Source of the DNA: Mycolicibacterium arabiense
GTDB taxonomy: Bacteria; Actinomycetota; Actinomycetes; Mycobacteriales; Mycobacteriaceae
Direction: 5' to 3'
DNA length: 64,000 nucleotides
Assembly: GCF_010731815.2 (NCBI RefSeq)
Contig: NZ_AP022593.1
Location: forward strand, 5,394,001 to 5,458,000
Numbering within the stretch: the stretch's first letter is position 1; each line of letters starts with the position of its first letter. A program made the position numbers and the translations under genes. The notes under the pieces were generated by a model, which saw only the letters and a list, made by a program, of their open reading frames with translations, was not told the origin of the DNA and did not search any database. Positions 18,184-27,184 of this stretch are shown here, piece by piece.

Positions 18184-20340
18184 GTGACCGATACGGACCT
18201 CATCACGGCTGGTGGAAGCAGCGACGACGTCGCCGCCCCCGAGACCGTGGCTTCAACCCCCTCCGAGACGGCGCCCACCGCTGATGTCGCCTCCGGCGAC
18301 CCCGCGGGTTCCGCTACGTCCGGTGGCCGTTCGTCCGGTGGACGCGGCGCCTCGCTTACCGGGATGGTGCTGCCCGACCTCCGCGCGCTGGCCAATCAGC
18401 TTGGCGTCAAGGGCTCGTCCGGCATGCGCAAGAGCGAGCTGGTGGCTGCGATCCGCGAGCACCGCGGCGAGACCAACGGCGGTACCACCGCGTCGGCGCC
18501 GCAGGCCACTCAGGCCGCCCCCGCGCAACCCGATGCCCAAACTGCTTCGGAGACGGCGCAAGACGGCGCCGCCGACGCACCCGCACAGGCCGCGCCGGCG
18601 AAGCGCGAGCGCCGCAGCTCGTCGCGCAGGACCGGTGCCCCGGAGCGGGCAGCCGAGTCCGATGACGCCGCAGCCCCCGCCGCCGAGCAGAAGGCGAAGA
18701 CCGACCAGGCCGTCGATGACGCCCCGGCCGTCGAGAACGACAGGGCAGACCGGTCCGCGAAGACCGAGAAGACTGCCGACAAGGCGCCGGAGAAGACCGA
18801 GAACTCGGGCTCGAAGGGCAGCGACGCCGAGCAGGCGAGCCCGGACGCCGATGACGCCGACGATTCACGTCGCCGCCGCGGAAACGACAACCGGAACCAG
18901 AACAACCGGAACCAGAACAACCAGAATCAGAACCGGGGCGACCAGAACCGGGGCGATCAGAACAACCGGGGCGATCAGAACCGGAACGACCAGAACAAGA
19001 ACAACGCGTCGAACGACGGCGGCAACAACCGCAACCGCGCGAACGACGATGACGACGACGATGGCGACGGCCGCGGAGGTCGTCGCGGACGCCGGTTCCG
19101 TGACCGCAAGCGCCGCGAGCGCGGTGGCGGCGGCGAGGGTGGCGGCAACGACCGCGATACCGAACTCCGCGAGGACGACGTCGTCCAGCCGGTCGCAGGC
19201 ATCCTCGACGTGCTCGACAACTACGCGTTCGTCCGCACCTCGGGATACCTGGCCGGACCCAACGACGTCTACGTGTCGATGAACATGGTCCGCAAGAACG
19301 GCCTGCGTCGCGGTGACGCCGTCACCGGCGCCGTCCGGGTGCCCCGCGAGGGCGAGAACACCGGCAACAGCAGCCAGAACCCGCGCCAGAAGTTCAACCC
19401 GCTGGTCCGTCTGGACACCGTCAACGGTGGCCCGGTGGAGAACGCGAGGAACCGGCCGGAGTTCCAGAAGCTGACGCCGCTCTACCCGAACCAGCGGCTG
19501 CGCCTCGAGACCACGCCCGATCGTCTGACGACCCGCGTCATCGACCTGATCATGCCGATCGGCAAGGGCCAGCGTGCCCTGATCGTGTCGCCGCCCAAGG
19601 CCGGTAAGACGACGATCATGCAGGACATCGCGAACGCGATCACGAAGAACAACCCGGAATGCCACCTGATGGTCGTGCTCGTCGACGAGCGCCCAGAAGA
19701 GGTCACCGACATGCAGCGCTCGGTCGTGGGCGAGGTCATCGCCTCGACGTTCGACCGGCCGCCGTCAGACCACACCCAGGCCGCGGAACTCGCGATCGAG
19801 CGGGCCAAGCGGCTCGTCGAGCAGGGCAAGGACGTCGTGGTCCTGCTGGACTCGATCACCCGTCTCGGCCGCGCGTACAACAACGCGTCGCCGGCATCGG
19901 GCCGCATCCTGTCCGGTGGCGTCGACTCGACCGCGCTGTACCCGCCGAAGCGGTTCCTCGGCGCGGCGCGCAACATCGAGTTCGGTGGGTCGCTGACCAT
20001 CATCGCAACGGCGATGGTCGAGACCGGCTCGACCGGTGACACCGTGATCTTCGAGGAGTTCAAGGGCACCGGCAACGCCGAGCTGAAGCTCGACCGCAAG
20101 ATCGCCGAGCGTCGGGTCTTCCCGGCGGTCGACGTGAACCCGTCGGGCACCCGCAAGGACGAGTTGCTGCTGTCCACCGACGAGTTCGGCGTCGTGCACA
20201 AGCTGCGCCGCGTTCTCTCGGGTCTCGACAGCCACCAGGCCATCGACCTGCTGATGAGCCAGCTGCGCAAGACGAAGACCAACTACGAGTTCCTGGTGCA
20301 GGTCTCCAAGACCACGCCGGGGAACATGGACAACGACTGA
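18184..20340 (+). CDS. rho: Transcription termination factor Rho with long disordered N-terminal insert
   Basis: This is a 718-residue hexameric RNA helicase, much longer than the 419 of E. coli. The GTG at 18184 follows a strong purine-rich Shine-Dalgarno. The first part carries a Rho-N/SAP-like helix (LPDLRALANQLGVKGSSGMR). Next come Ala/Glu/Lys-rich disorder, an Asn/Gln/Arg/Asp-rich low-complexity stretch (about 233-290), a Gly/Arg-rich basic patch (RGGRRGRRFRDRKRRERGGG), the RNA-binding domain (GYLAGPNDVYVSMNMVRKN) and the RecA-like ATPase. The ATPase has Walker A PPKAGKTT near residue 470 and VDERPEEVTDM. Actinobacterial Rho inserts increase RNA affinity. Confidence 0.97.
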   Translation: MTDTDLITAGGSSDDVAAPETVASTPSETAPTADVASGDPAGSATSGGRSSGGRGASLTGMVLPDLRALANQLGVKGSSGMRKSELVAAIREHRGETNGGTTASAPQATQAAPAQPDAQTASETAQDGAADAPAQAAPAKRERRSSSRRTGAPERAAESDDAAAPAAEQKAKTDQAVDDAPAVENDRADRSAKTEKTADKAPEKTENSGSKGSDAEQASPDADDADDSRRRRGNDNRNQNNRNQNNQNQNRGDQNRGDQNNRGDQNRNDQNKNNASNDGGNNRNRANDDDDDDGDGRGGRRGRRFRDRKRRERGGGGEGGGNDRDTELREDDVVQPVAGILDVLDNYAFVRTSGYLAGPNDVYVSMNMVRKNGLRRGDAVTGAVRVPREGENTGNSSQNPRQKFNPLVRLDTVNGGPVENARNRPEFQKLTPLYPNQRLRLETTPDRLTTRVIDLIMPIGKGQRALIVSPPKAGKTTIMQDIANAITKNNPECHLMVVLVDERPEEVTDMQRSVVGEVIASTFDRPPSDHTQAAELAIERAKRLVEQGKDVVVLLDSITRLGRAYNNASPASGRILSGGVDSTALYPPKRFLGAARNIEFGGSLTIIATAMVETGSTGDTVIFEEFKGTGNAELKLDRKIAERRVFPAVDVNPSGTRKDELLLSTDEFGVVHKLRRVLSGLDSHQAIDLLMSQLRKTKTNYEFLVQVSKTTPGNMDND
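18880..19044 (+). repeat. In-frame Asn/Gln-rich degenerate repeat within rho
   Basis: Tandem variants of aaccggaaccag and cggggcgaccag encode repeated NRNQN, NRGDQ and NRNDQ units. The repeats keep reading frame and vary at third positions, so they are selected as protein, not recent slippage alone. Confidence 0.8.
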
Positions 20341-20353
20341 CGAGTCGCCTGAC

Positions 20354-20397
20354 ACGACACGGCCCCGCACGCTCCGGCGTGCGGGGCCGCGTCGTTT
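20354..20397 (+). terminator. Rho-independent terminator after rho
   Basis: A 13-bp GC stem (CGGCCCCGCACGC, loop TCCG, GCGTGCGGGGCCG at 20360-20389) is extended outward by ACGAC/GTCGT and followed by TTTCCC. It is one of the strongest hairpins in the window. Confidence 0.85.
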
Positions 20398-20416
20398 CCC
20401 GAGTAGATACCCTCAC

Positions 20417-20436
20417 TACTCAACGTTGAGTACCGT
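20417..20436 (+). promoter_or_regulatory. 16-bp palindromic operator plus -10 of the VOC-PadR operon
   Basis: TACTCAACGTTGAGTA (20417-20432) is a perfect palindrome. Its last two bases begin TACCGT (20431-20436), a TAnnnT -10 lying 6 nt before the ATG at 20443. A dimer bound here would block polymerase. PadR-family proteins bind such short palindromes, and one is encoded by the second gene of this operon. Confidence 0.65.
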
Positions 20437-20442
20437 GGTGCC

Positions 20443-21156
20443 ATGCCGACCACCACCATCCCGCTGCTGCCGTGCCTCGACGTCGACCGGACCGTGGACT
20501 TCTACGCCGCGCTCGGCTTCACGGTCACCCATCGGCAGGAGCGGCCCTACCTCTACCTGGCATTGACCCTCGCCGACGTGGAGTTGCACTTCAAGCAGCC
20601 ACCGCCCGGCGTCGATCCGGCCGACGAGCTGACCGGCGGGTGCCTGGTCGTCGTCGACGACGTCGTGCCCTTTCATCGGCAGTTCGCCGCGGGTCTGCGG
20701 GCCCGCCACGGACGCGTCCTCGCGACGGGACGCCCGCGTCTCGCCCGGCTGCGGTTGGGGCAGAGCCGGTTCTGCGTGTTCGACCCGTCCGGCAACGTCG
20801 TGCTCTTCGTCGACCGCAACGAGCCCGACGTCGAGTACGGCGGCTCGACCGAACTGACGGGTCTGGCCAAGGCGCACGACAACGTCCGCATCTTCCGTGA
20901 CTTCAAGAACGACGACGTGCTTGCAGCCAGGGCGCTCGATGCCGCGCTGAACCGGCACGGCGCCAACGGCTCTCGGATCGACGTGGCCCGGGCGCTTGCC
21001 GATCGCGCCGAACTGGCCGTGGCGCTGGGCGACGCGGCGACGGCCGACCGCGTGCGCCGGGAGCTGTCCGACATGCACCTGAGCGACGGGGAACGGGCCC
21101 AGATCGTCACCGAACTCACCGCGCTCGAGCAGATCGACGAGTGGATGGCGCACTGA
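20443..21156 (+). CDS. VOC-family protein with helical C-terminal extension
   Basis: This 237-residue protein has residues 1 to about 125 as a VOC/bleomycin-resistance unit (PLLPCLDVDRTVDFYAALGF at the start, GQSRFCVFDPSGNVVLFVDR at the end). A helical Ala/Arg-rich extension of about 100 residues follows, not usual for the family. The normal first metal His position is replaced (PCLDV), so metal binding may be absent and a binding or sequestration role is possible. The stop overlaps the ATG of the PadR gene (TGATG). Substrate unknown. Confidence 0.8.
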   Translation: MPTTTIPLLPCLDVDRTVDFYAALGFTVTHRQERPYLYLALTLADVELHFKQPPPGVDPADELTGGCLVVVDDVVPFHRQFAAGLRARHGRVLATGRPRLARLRLGQSRFCVFDPSGNVVLFVDRNEPDVEYGGSTELTGLAKAHDNVRIFRDFKNDDVLAARALDAALNRHGANGSRIDVARALADRAELAVALGDAATADRVRRELSDMHLSDGERAQIVTELTALEQIDEWMAH

Positions 21157-21710
21157 TGTCGACGGTCCGCCTGCTCGTCCTCGGTGTCGTCCGCCGCCAC
21201 GGGTCGGCCCACGGCTACGCGGTGCACCGCGAGCTGATGTCGTGGCGGGTCGACACCTGGACCAGGGTGAAGCCGCCGTCGATCTATCACGCGATCAAGC
21301 AGCTGGATCGCGAAGGGCTGCTGGCCGGTTCGGCGCCGCAGGACAGTCCGCGCGGTCCCGCCCGGGTGGCCTACCGGATCACCGCGGCGGGCGAGCGCGC
21401 GTTCCTCGAGCTGCTCGAACAGGCATTGCAGAGTCCCGACGTCGAGGACTTCGGGGCCGGGTTCGCGTTCATGCGGTGCCTACCGCGGGCCCGCGTCGTC
21501 GACCTGCTCACCGTGCAGCTGGCCACGACGCGGACGATCGACGTCGAACTCGATTCGATGAAGTCGCAGTGGCCCGATGCGGGGGAGCCGCCGCACGCGG
21601 CCCACCTGCTCGACCTCTGGCGTGGCGCGTTCCAGTCGCATGCGACGTGGACCGCGGACATGCTCGACCGGATCACCCGGGGCGAGTTCCGCTTCGCCGA
21701 CGACGGCTAG
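21156..21710 (+). CDS. PadR-family transcriptional regulator
   Basis: This 184-residue protein has an N-terminal winged helix (LLVLGVVRRHGSAHGYAVHREL, with VKPPSIYHAIKQLDREGLL as recognition region) and a C-terminal helical dimerisation domain. The ATG at 21156 overlaps the preceding VOC stop codon by 1 nt. PadR regulators usually repress their own operon and are released by small phenolic or lipophilic ligands. The upstream palindrome at 20417 is the probable site. The 3' end overlaps the convergent TetR gene by 4 nt. Confidence 0.9.
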   Translation: MSTVRLLVLGVVRRHGSAHGYAVHRELMSWRVDTWTRVKPPSIYHAIKQLDREGLLAGSAPQDSPRGPARVAYRITAAGERAFLELLEQALQSPDVEDFGAGFAFMRCLPRARVVDLLTVQLATTRTIDVELDSMKSQWPDAGEPPHAAHLLDLWRGAFQSHATWTADMLDRITRGEFRFADDG

Positions 21711-22327
21711 GCGTCCGGATCCGACCGCAGGCCCGGCATGACGTACCGCCTGACGTGCGCCAACACGGCAGCCGGGTCACCGACGTCGAAGTGCTCGCCG
21801 GGCACGGTGGTCAGGGACAGGATGGCCCGGGCGAGCCATTCCGACGCCTCGTCGACCCGCACTGCGGCGTGCACCTCACCGGCGTCGCGCGCCGCCACGA
21901 GGTAGCGCTTCCAGAACGCCGCGAGGTCGGGGACGAGGCCGTGCACCCCGGCGCCGGCGCAGGCCGCGAACTCCTCTGGCTCCTCGACCCGCAACTTCAT
22001 CAGCAGCGCGCCAGGGTCGTCGTACGCGGACCTGCCATGGGTGATGCCCGCAGCGATCTGCCGGTCGAGGCCGTCGATTTCGGCGAGCAGGGCGTGCGAC
22101 TCGGACCAGTAGGCGTCGTTGAGCCGCACGATGGCCGCGCCCAGCAGCGTCACCTTGTCGGGGAAGTGGCGGTACAGCCAGCCCCGTGACACTCCGGCCA
22201 CCTCGGCAACCTCGGACACCGTCGTCGATCGGATGCCCTTGGCGCGCAGGCACACCTCGGCGGCGTCGATCAGGCGATCCCGCACGGTTGCGGCGTGGGC
22301 CCCCGAGAGGGCCGGGGTGCTGGTCAA
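21707..22327 (-). CDS. TetR-family transcriptional regulator
   Basis: This 206-residue protein has the DNA-binding domain VRDRLIDAAEVCLRAKG... with VSEVAEVAGVSRGWLYRHFPDK as helix-turn-helix. A divergent C-terminal ligand domain follows. The start is TTG at 22327, supported by GAAGGG 7 nt upstream; an internal GTG (VRDRL) is an alternative. It is divergent from fadD1 across 156 nt, so control of fadD1 is the simplest inference. No clear long palindrome was found in that gap. Confidence 0.88.
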   Translation of the reverse strand: MTSTPALSGAHAATVRDRLIDAAEVCLRAKGIRSTTVSEVAEVAGVSRGWLYRHFPDKVTLLGAAIVRLNDAYWSESHALLAEIDGLDRQIAAGITHGRSAYDDPGALLMKLRVEEPEEFAACAGAGVHGLVPDLAAFWKRYLVAARDAGEVHAAVRVDEASEWLARAILSLTTVPGEHFDVGDPAAVLAHVRRYVMPGLRSDPDA

Positions 22328-22483
22328 CGGCTAGCCCTTCGTCGGCACGTGCTTGGCGGGCCCATTTCGCCGCGCTGGAGATCGATTCGATGCATTCTGC
22401 CAATGGCCAGACGCTACCGTGTGGCGGCCCGGGGATGGTAGACACATTCGCAGATCTGTTCACTAGCAGCGAGGTGGCCAACG

Positions 22484-24073
22484 ATGACCGACACGCTTCA
22501 GCAGTTGCTCCGCGAGCGGGCCGACGCCGACGCCACGGCCATCAAGTACGGCGACCGGACCTGGACGTGGCGGGAACACGTGGCCGAGGCCTCGGCGCAG
22601 GCCGCGTCGCTGGTGGCCATGGCCGCACCCGGCAGGCCGCTGCACGTCGGGGCCCTGCTGGGCAACACGCCGGACATGCTCACCGCGCTGGCCGCCGCCG
22701 CACTCGGCGGCTACGTGCTGTGCGGCGTCAACACCACCCGGCGCGGTGACGCGCTGGCCCGCGACGTGGCCAGGGTGGACGTCCAGATCCTGCTGACCGA
22801 CGCGAACCATCGCCACCTGCTCGACGGTCTCGAACTCCCCGGCGTCACGGTGATCGACGTGTCCACCGACGAGTGGGCGGACCGGGTGGCGCACGCGCCG
22901 GAGTTGGTGCCGCACCGCGAGGTCGCCGCGGACGACACCTTCATGATGATCTTCACCTCCGGCACCAGCGGCGAGCCCAAGGCGGTCGAGGTACCGCACG
23001 CGATGGTGCTGTTCGCCGGCACCGCGCTGGTCGAGCGGTACGGGCTCGACGCGTCCGACGTCTGCTACCTCGCCATGCCGCTGTTCCACTCCAACGCGGT
23101 CTATGCCGGATGGAGCGTCGCGCTGGGTGCCGGTGCCGCGATGGCACCCGCCACCTTTTCGGCGTCGCGCTTCCTGCCCGACGTACGTCGTTACGGCGCC
23201 ACCTACATGAACTACGTTGGCAAGCCGCTGGCCTACATCCTGGCCACCGCCGAGCAGTCCGACGACGTCGACAACCCGCTGCGCATCGCGTTCGGCAACG
23301 AGGCAGCCGACCGCGACATCGAGGAATTCGGCCGACGCTTCGGGTGCACGGTGTGGGACGGTTTCGGATCGACCGAGACGGCCGTCATCATCACCCGACC
23401 CGAGGACTGCCCGACCGGTTCGATCGGCAAGGGCTTCCCGGGCGTCGCGATCTACGACCCGGAAACCGTTCGGGAGTGCGAGGTGGCGAGGTTCGACGAG
23501 ACCGGCGCACTGCTCAACGCCGACGCGGCGACGGGCGAGTTGGTCAACACTCAGGGCAGCGGCCTGTTCCGCGGCTACTACAACGACCAGGGCGCCACCG
23601 ACCAGCGGATGCGGCACGGCATGTACTGGTCGGGCGACCTCGCCTACCGGGACGCCGACGGCTGGATCTACCTCGCCGGCCGCACCGCCGACTGGATGCG
23701 CGTCGACGGGGAGAACCTGACCACGGCGCCCATCGAGCGAATCCTGTTGCGACTGGCCGTGATCAGCCGGGTCGCGGTCTACCCGGTGCCCGACGAGTAC
23801 GTGGGGGACCAGGTGATGGCCGCGGTCGTGCTGCGCGACGATGCAACGCTGTCGCCGCACGAATTCGCCGAGTTCCTCGCCGCTCAGCGCGATCTGTCGC
23901 CCAAGGCGTGGCCCCGCTTCGTGTGGCTGGCCGAGGACCTACCCAGCACGGCCACCAACAAGATCCTCAAGCGCGAACTCGTCGCACTCGGCACCGATGC
24001 CACGGGCAGGGTGCTGTGGAAGCGCGACGGCACGGCGTTTCACGTTCTAGAGGGCCTCGCGGTGCAGGAATAG
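22484..24073 (+). CDS. fadD1: Fatty-acid--CoA ligase, FadD1-like
   Basis: This 529-residue ANL-superfamily enzyme has P-loop FTSGTSGEPKAVEV, the WDGFGSTET adenylate motif, YWSGDLAYRDADGW, the hinge RTADWMRVDGENL and the C-terminal Lys segment ATNKILKREL. It activates a carboxylic acid to acyl-AMP then acyl-CoA. The N-terminus (MTDTLQQLLRER, TWTWREHVAEA) resembles mycobacterial FadD1 as remembered, with FadD17 the next best. Chain-length preference cannot be read. GAGGTGG precedes the ATG. Confidence 0.88.
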   Translation: MTDTLQQLLRERADADATAIKYGDRTWTWREHVAEASAQAASLVAMAAPGRPLHVGALLGNTPDMLTALAAAALGGYVLCGVNTTRRGDALARDVARVDVQILLTDANHRHLLDGLELPGVTVIDVSTDEWADRVAHAPELVPHREVAADDTFMMIFTSGTSGEPKAVEVPHAMVLFAGTALVERYGLDASDVCYLAMPLFHSNAVYAGWSVALGAGAAMAPATFSASRFLPDVRRYGATYMNYVGKPLAYILATAEQSDDVDNPLRIAFGNEAADRDIEEFGRRFGCTVWDGFGSTETAVIITRPEDCPTGSIGKGFPGVAIYDPETVRECEVARFDETGALLNADAATGELVNTQGSGLFRGYYNDQGATDQRMRHGMYWSGDLAYRDADGWIYLAGRTADWMRVDGENLTTAPIERILLRLAVISRVAVYPVPDEYVGDQVMAAVVLRDDATLSPHEFAEFLAAQRDLSPKAWPRFVWLAEDLPSTATNKILKRELVALGTDATGRVLWKRDGTAFHVLEGLAVQE

Positions 24074-24092
24074 CGGCCGGTCCGCGGGCGTT

Positions 24093-24121
24093 TATGACAC
24101 TGGCGGCTGACCTGGCATAAT
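24093..24121 (+). promoter_or_regulatory. Candidate rpmE promoter (TATGAC-N17-CATAAT)
   Basis: CATAAT at 24116-24121 is a near-perfect -10; a weak -35 (TATGAC) sits 17 nt upstream. The predicted start near 24128 leaves a leader of about 85 nt before rpmE. Confidence 0.45.
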
Positions 24122-24211
24122 GGGCCGTCGACCTCGGTTCCGGTTCACGTCTGACGTCTCCCAGGTCAGGGAGCAGGCGACCCGGCGGCCAACGACTGAA
24201 GAGGACTTGAG

Positions 24212-24463
24212 ATGAAATCGGGTATTCACCCCACGTACAACGAGACCACCGTGGTCTGCGGCTGTGGCAACACCTTCCACACGCGCAGCACCAAGGACAA
24301 CGGCCAGATCACGGTCGAGGTCTGCTCGCAGTGCCACCCGTTCTACACGGGCAAGCAGAAGATCCTCGACAGCGGTGGCCGCGTGGCGCGCTTCGAGAAG
24401 CGCTACGGCAAGCGCAAGGCCGGCAGCGATGCCGCTGGCGAGACCGCAAGCGCCGACAACTAG
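24212..24463 (+). CDS. rpmE: 50S ribosomal protein L31 (zinc-containing, C+ form)
   Basis: This 83-residue protein carries CGCGNTF and [14 protein letters not shown], giving the four-cysteine zinc site of the C+ form. Mycobacteria usually also have a zinc-free paralogue for zinc starvation, not present here. The start is ATG after GAAGAGGA. A hairpin separates it from prfA. Confidence 0.96.
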   Translation: MKSGIHPTYNETTVVCGCGNTFHTRSTKDNGQITVEVCSQCHPFYTGKQKILDSGGRVARFEKRYGKRKAGSDAAGETASADN

Positions 24464-24470
24464 CTACGTC

Positions 24471-24515
24471 AACGGCGCCCGATCCGTCGCATCCGCGACG
24501 GGTACGGGCGCCGTT
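24471..24515 (+). terminator. Hairpin between rpmE and prfA
   Basis: An outer stem AACGGCGCCCG/CGGGCGCCGTT (24471-24481 and 24505-24515) encloses an inner stem CCGTCGC/GCGACGG. It is followed by CTCGTTGT rather than a clean U-tract. It could be a terminator or a partial attenuator lowering prfA relative to rpmE. Confidence 0.65.
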
Positions 24516-24549
24516 CTCGTTGTGATGGACGGTTAGGAAGGAGGCACCC

Positions 24550-25623
24550 GTGAGCGAGAACGCTCCCAAGATCGAGGCGCTGCTGGCCGAGCACGCCGAC
24601 CTCGAACGGCAGCTCTCCGACCCCGCATTGCACGCCGACGCAGGCGCGGCCAGGCGGGTTGGGCGACGCTTCGCGCAACTCGCACCGATCGCGTCGACCT
24701 ACCGCAAGCTCGAGACCGCCCGCGGTGACCTCGACACGGCGCGTGAATTCGCCGCCGACGACGACTCGTTCGCCGCCGAGGTGCTCGAACTCGAGGCGCG
24801 CGTCGCCGAACTCGACCGCCACCTCACCGACCTGCTCGCCCCACGTGATCCCCACGACGCCGACGACGTCGTGCTCGAGGTCAAGTCGGGCGAGGGCGGC
24901 GAGGAATCGGCACTGTTCGCCGCCGATCTCGCCCGGATGTACATCCGCTACGCCGAGCGGCACGGATGGACGGTCACCGTGCTCGACGAGACCACCTCGG
25001 ACCTCGGCGGCTACAAGGACGCCACGCTCACCATCGCCAGCAAGGGCGATTCGGCCGACGGCGTGTGGGCGCGATTGAAGTTCGAAGGCGGCGTGCACCG
25101 CGTCCAGCGCGTCCCCGTCACCGAATCCCAGGGCCGCGTGCACACCTCGGCCGCCGGCGTACTCGTCTACCCCGAACCCGATGAGGTCGAGCAGGTGCAG
25201 ATCGACGAGTCGGATCTGCGAATCGACGTGTACCGGTCGTCCGGCAAGGGCGGTCAGGGCGTCAACACCACCGACTCCGCGGTCCGCATCACCCATCTGC
25301 CGACCGGCATTGTGGTGACGTGCCAGAACGAACGATCGCAGCTGCAGAACAAGGCGCGCGCGATGCTGGTGCTGGCCGCGCGGCTGCAGGCGCTCGCCGA
25401 GGAGCAGGCGTCGGCCGACGCGTCGGCGGACCGCGCCAGCCAGATCCGCACGGTCGACCGCAGCGAGCGCATCCGGACGTACAACTACCCGGAGAACCGC
25501 ATCGCCGACCACCGGATCAACTTCAAGGCCCACAACCTCGACCAGGTGCTCGACGGCGACCTGGACCCGCTCTTCGACGCGTTGGCCGCCGCCGACAAAC
25601 AGGCGCGGTTGCAGGAAGCGTGA
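24550..25623 (+). CDS. prfA: Peptide chain release factor 1
   Basis: This 357-residue factor terminates at UAA and UAG. The tripeptide anticodon is PVT (residues 189-191, in [14 protein letters not shown]). The GGQ motif is at 234-236 in [19 protein letters not shown]. The GTG start follows AAGGAGG. The stop overlaps the start of prmC, whose product methylates the GGQ glutamine, so enzyme and substrate are made together. Confidence 0.96.
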   Translation: MSENAPKIEALLAEHADLERQLSDPALHADAGAARRVGRRFAQLAPIASTYRKLETARGDLDTAREFAADDDSFAAEVLELEARVAELDRHLTDLLAPRDPHDADDVVLEVKSGEGGEESALFAADLARMYIRYAERHGWTVTVLDETTSDLGGYKDATLTIASKGDSADGVWARLKFEGGVHRVQRVPVTESQGRVHTSAAGVLVYPEPDEVEQVQIDESDLRIDVYRSSGKGGQGVNTTDSAVRITHLPTGIVVTCQNERSQLQNKARAMLVLAARLQALAEEQASADASADRASQIRTVDRSERIRTYNYPENRIADHRINFKAHNLDQVLDGDLDPLFDALAAADKQARLQEA

Positions 25624-26456
25624 GTTCGATGCGGCACGCCGTCGCCGAGGCCGCGGACGTGCTCGCGGCGGCCGGAGTGGGCAGCGCCAGAGCCGACGCC
25701 GAACAGCTCGCGGCCCACGTCGCCGACGTCGATCGCGGGCGGCTCTTCCTGGTCGAACCCGCCGACGACTTCCACCCGAGGTTCCGGGAACTGGTGGACG
25801 CGAGGGCGCGGCGCATCCCGCTGCAGCACCTCGTCGGTTCCGCGGCGTTCGGACCCGTCACGCTCGGCGTCGGACCCGGGGTGTTCGTGCCGCGACCGGA
25901 GACCGAGTCACTGCTCGAATGGGCACTGGCGCAACCGCTGCCGGAAAGCCCCGTGATCGTCGACCTCTGCACCGGTTCCGGCGCACTCGCCGTCGCGCTG
26001 GCGCGGGCGCTGCCGAGCGCCACCGTCATCGCCGTCGACGACTCGCCCGAGGCACTCGCCTACGCGCGCCGCAACGTCGCCGACACCGGGGTCGAACTCG
26101 TCGCGGCCGACGTCACCGCCGACGGTTTGCTCGCCGGCCGCGACGGCGCGGTCGACCTGATCGTCGCCAACCCGCCCTACATCCCCGATGGGGCGGAGCT
26201 CGAGTCCGAGGTCGCCGACCACGACCCGCACCACGCGCTGTTCGGCGGTCCCGACGGCATGGCCGTCATCGAGCCGATCGTGGCGCACGCCGTGCGACTG
26301 CTGCGCCGCGGCGGACGGGTGGGCGTCGAACACGACGACACGACCTCCGCCGCGACTGCCGCGGTGTTCGACCGCAGCGGGGCCTTCACTGACGTCACGC
26401 CCCGGCGCGATCTGGCCGGACGGCCACGCTTCGTCACCGCGACGCTGGCCGGGTGA
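25620..26456 (+). CDS. prmC: Release factor glutamine N5-methyltransferase
   Basis: This SAM-dependent methyltransferase of the HemK/PrmC type has 278 residues from GTG 25620 (GTGA overlap with prfA) or 275 from ATG 25629. An N-terminal helical release-factor-binding domain precedes the FVPRPETE motif. The SAM loop [15 protein letters not shown] and catalytic IVANPPYIP (NPPY) follow. It methylates Gln236 of RF1 and the matching Gln of RF2. Confidence 0.95.
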   Translation: MSSMRHAVAEAADVLAAAGVGSARADAEQLAAHVADVDRGRLFLVEPADDFHPRFRELVDARARRIPLQHLVGSAAFGPVTLGVGPGVFVPRPETESLLEWALAQPLPESPVIVDLCTGSGALAVALARALPSATVIAVDDSPEALAYARRNVADTGVELVAADVTADGLLAGRDGAVDLIVANPPYIPDGAELESEVADHDPHHALFGGPDGMAVIEPIVAHAVRLLRRGGRVGVEHDDTTSAATAAVFDRSGAFTDVTPRRDLAGRPRFVTATLAG

Positions 26457-26472
26457 GAAGCTAGGACCCGAC

Positions 26473-27132
26473 ATGACGACGTTCGACTGCTCCGACCCCG
26501 ACACCCGCGCGACCGGCATCGCGTCGGCGGTCAGCGCGCTGCGAGGCGGCCGCCTCGTCGTGCTGCCGACCGACACCGTCTACGGCATCGGCGCCGACGC
26601 CTTCAACGGATCGGCGGTCTCTGCGCTGCTCGCCGCCAAGGGCCGGGGCCGCGACATGCCCGTTCCCGTCCTGGTCGGCTCCTGGCACACCATCGACGGC
26701 CTGGTCTATTCGGTGCCAGGCGCGGCGCGCGAACTCATTCGCGCGTTCTGGCCGGGCGCACTGAGTCTGGTCGTGCGGCAGGCACCGTCGCTGCACTGGG
26801 ATCTCGGCGACGCCGACGGCACCGTGATGCTGCGGATGCCGCTGCACCCGGTGGCGATCGAGTTGCTGCGCGAGGTGGGGCCGATGGCGGTCTCGAGCGC
26901 CAACATCTCGGGGCAACCCGCCGCCGTCACCGCCGCCGAGGCGCAGGAACAGCTCGGCGATCTGGTGGAGGTCTACCTCGAGGCGGGGACGTCCGCCCGG
27001 CAGGCCGCCTCGACGATCGTCGACCTCACCGGTGCGCGTCCGCGCATACTGCGGCAGGGTCCGATCACCGCGGATGCCATCGCAGGGGTGCTCGGCATCG
27101 AGGCCGAGTCGCTCACCGACGCGCCGGACTGA
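26473..27132 (+). CDS. tsaC: Threonylcarbamoyl-AMP synthase (Sua5/YrdC/YwlC)
   Basis: This 219-residue protein makes L-threonylcarbamoyl-AMP for t6A37 of ANN-reading tRNAs. Family motifs are LVVLPTDTVYGIGADAFN, AAKGRGRDMPVPVLV (K-x-R), GTVMLRMPLHP and VSSANISGQPA. There is no C-terminal Sua5 domain, so it is the short form. It lies 16 nt after prmC, as in M. tuberculosis. Confidence 0.93.
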   Translation: MTTFDCSDPDTRATGIASAVSALRGGRLVVLPTDTVYGIGADAFNGSAVSALLAAKGRGRDMPVPVLVGSWHTIDGLVYSVPGAARELIRAFWPGALSLVVRQAPSLHWDLGDADGTVMLRMPLHPVAIELLREVGPMAVSSANISGQPAAVTAAEAQEQLGDLVEVYLEAGTSARQAASTIVDLTGARPRILRQGPITADAIAGVLGIEAESLTDAPD

Positions 27133-27170
27133 GCGAACCCGACGGGTTCGTCGCTCTCAGCGAGGTCGAG

Positions 27171-27176
27171 TACGGT
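27171..27176 (+). promoter_or_regulatory. Candidate -10 (TACGGT) of wecA
   Basis: TACGGT lies 8 nt before the wecA GTG, suggesting a leaderless wecA transcript separate from tsaC. Confidence 0.45.
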
Positions 27177-27184
27177 TCAGTCCC

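Noticed and set aside
18880..19044. Possible CRISPR-like or minisatellite repeat
   Set aside because: The units are in-frame codons of rho with no spacers; they encode the Asn-rich stretch.
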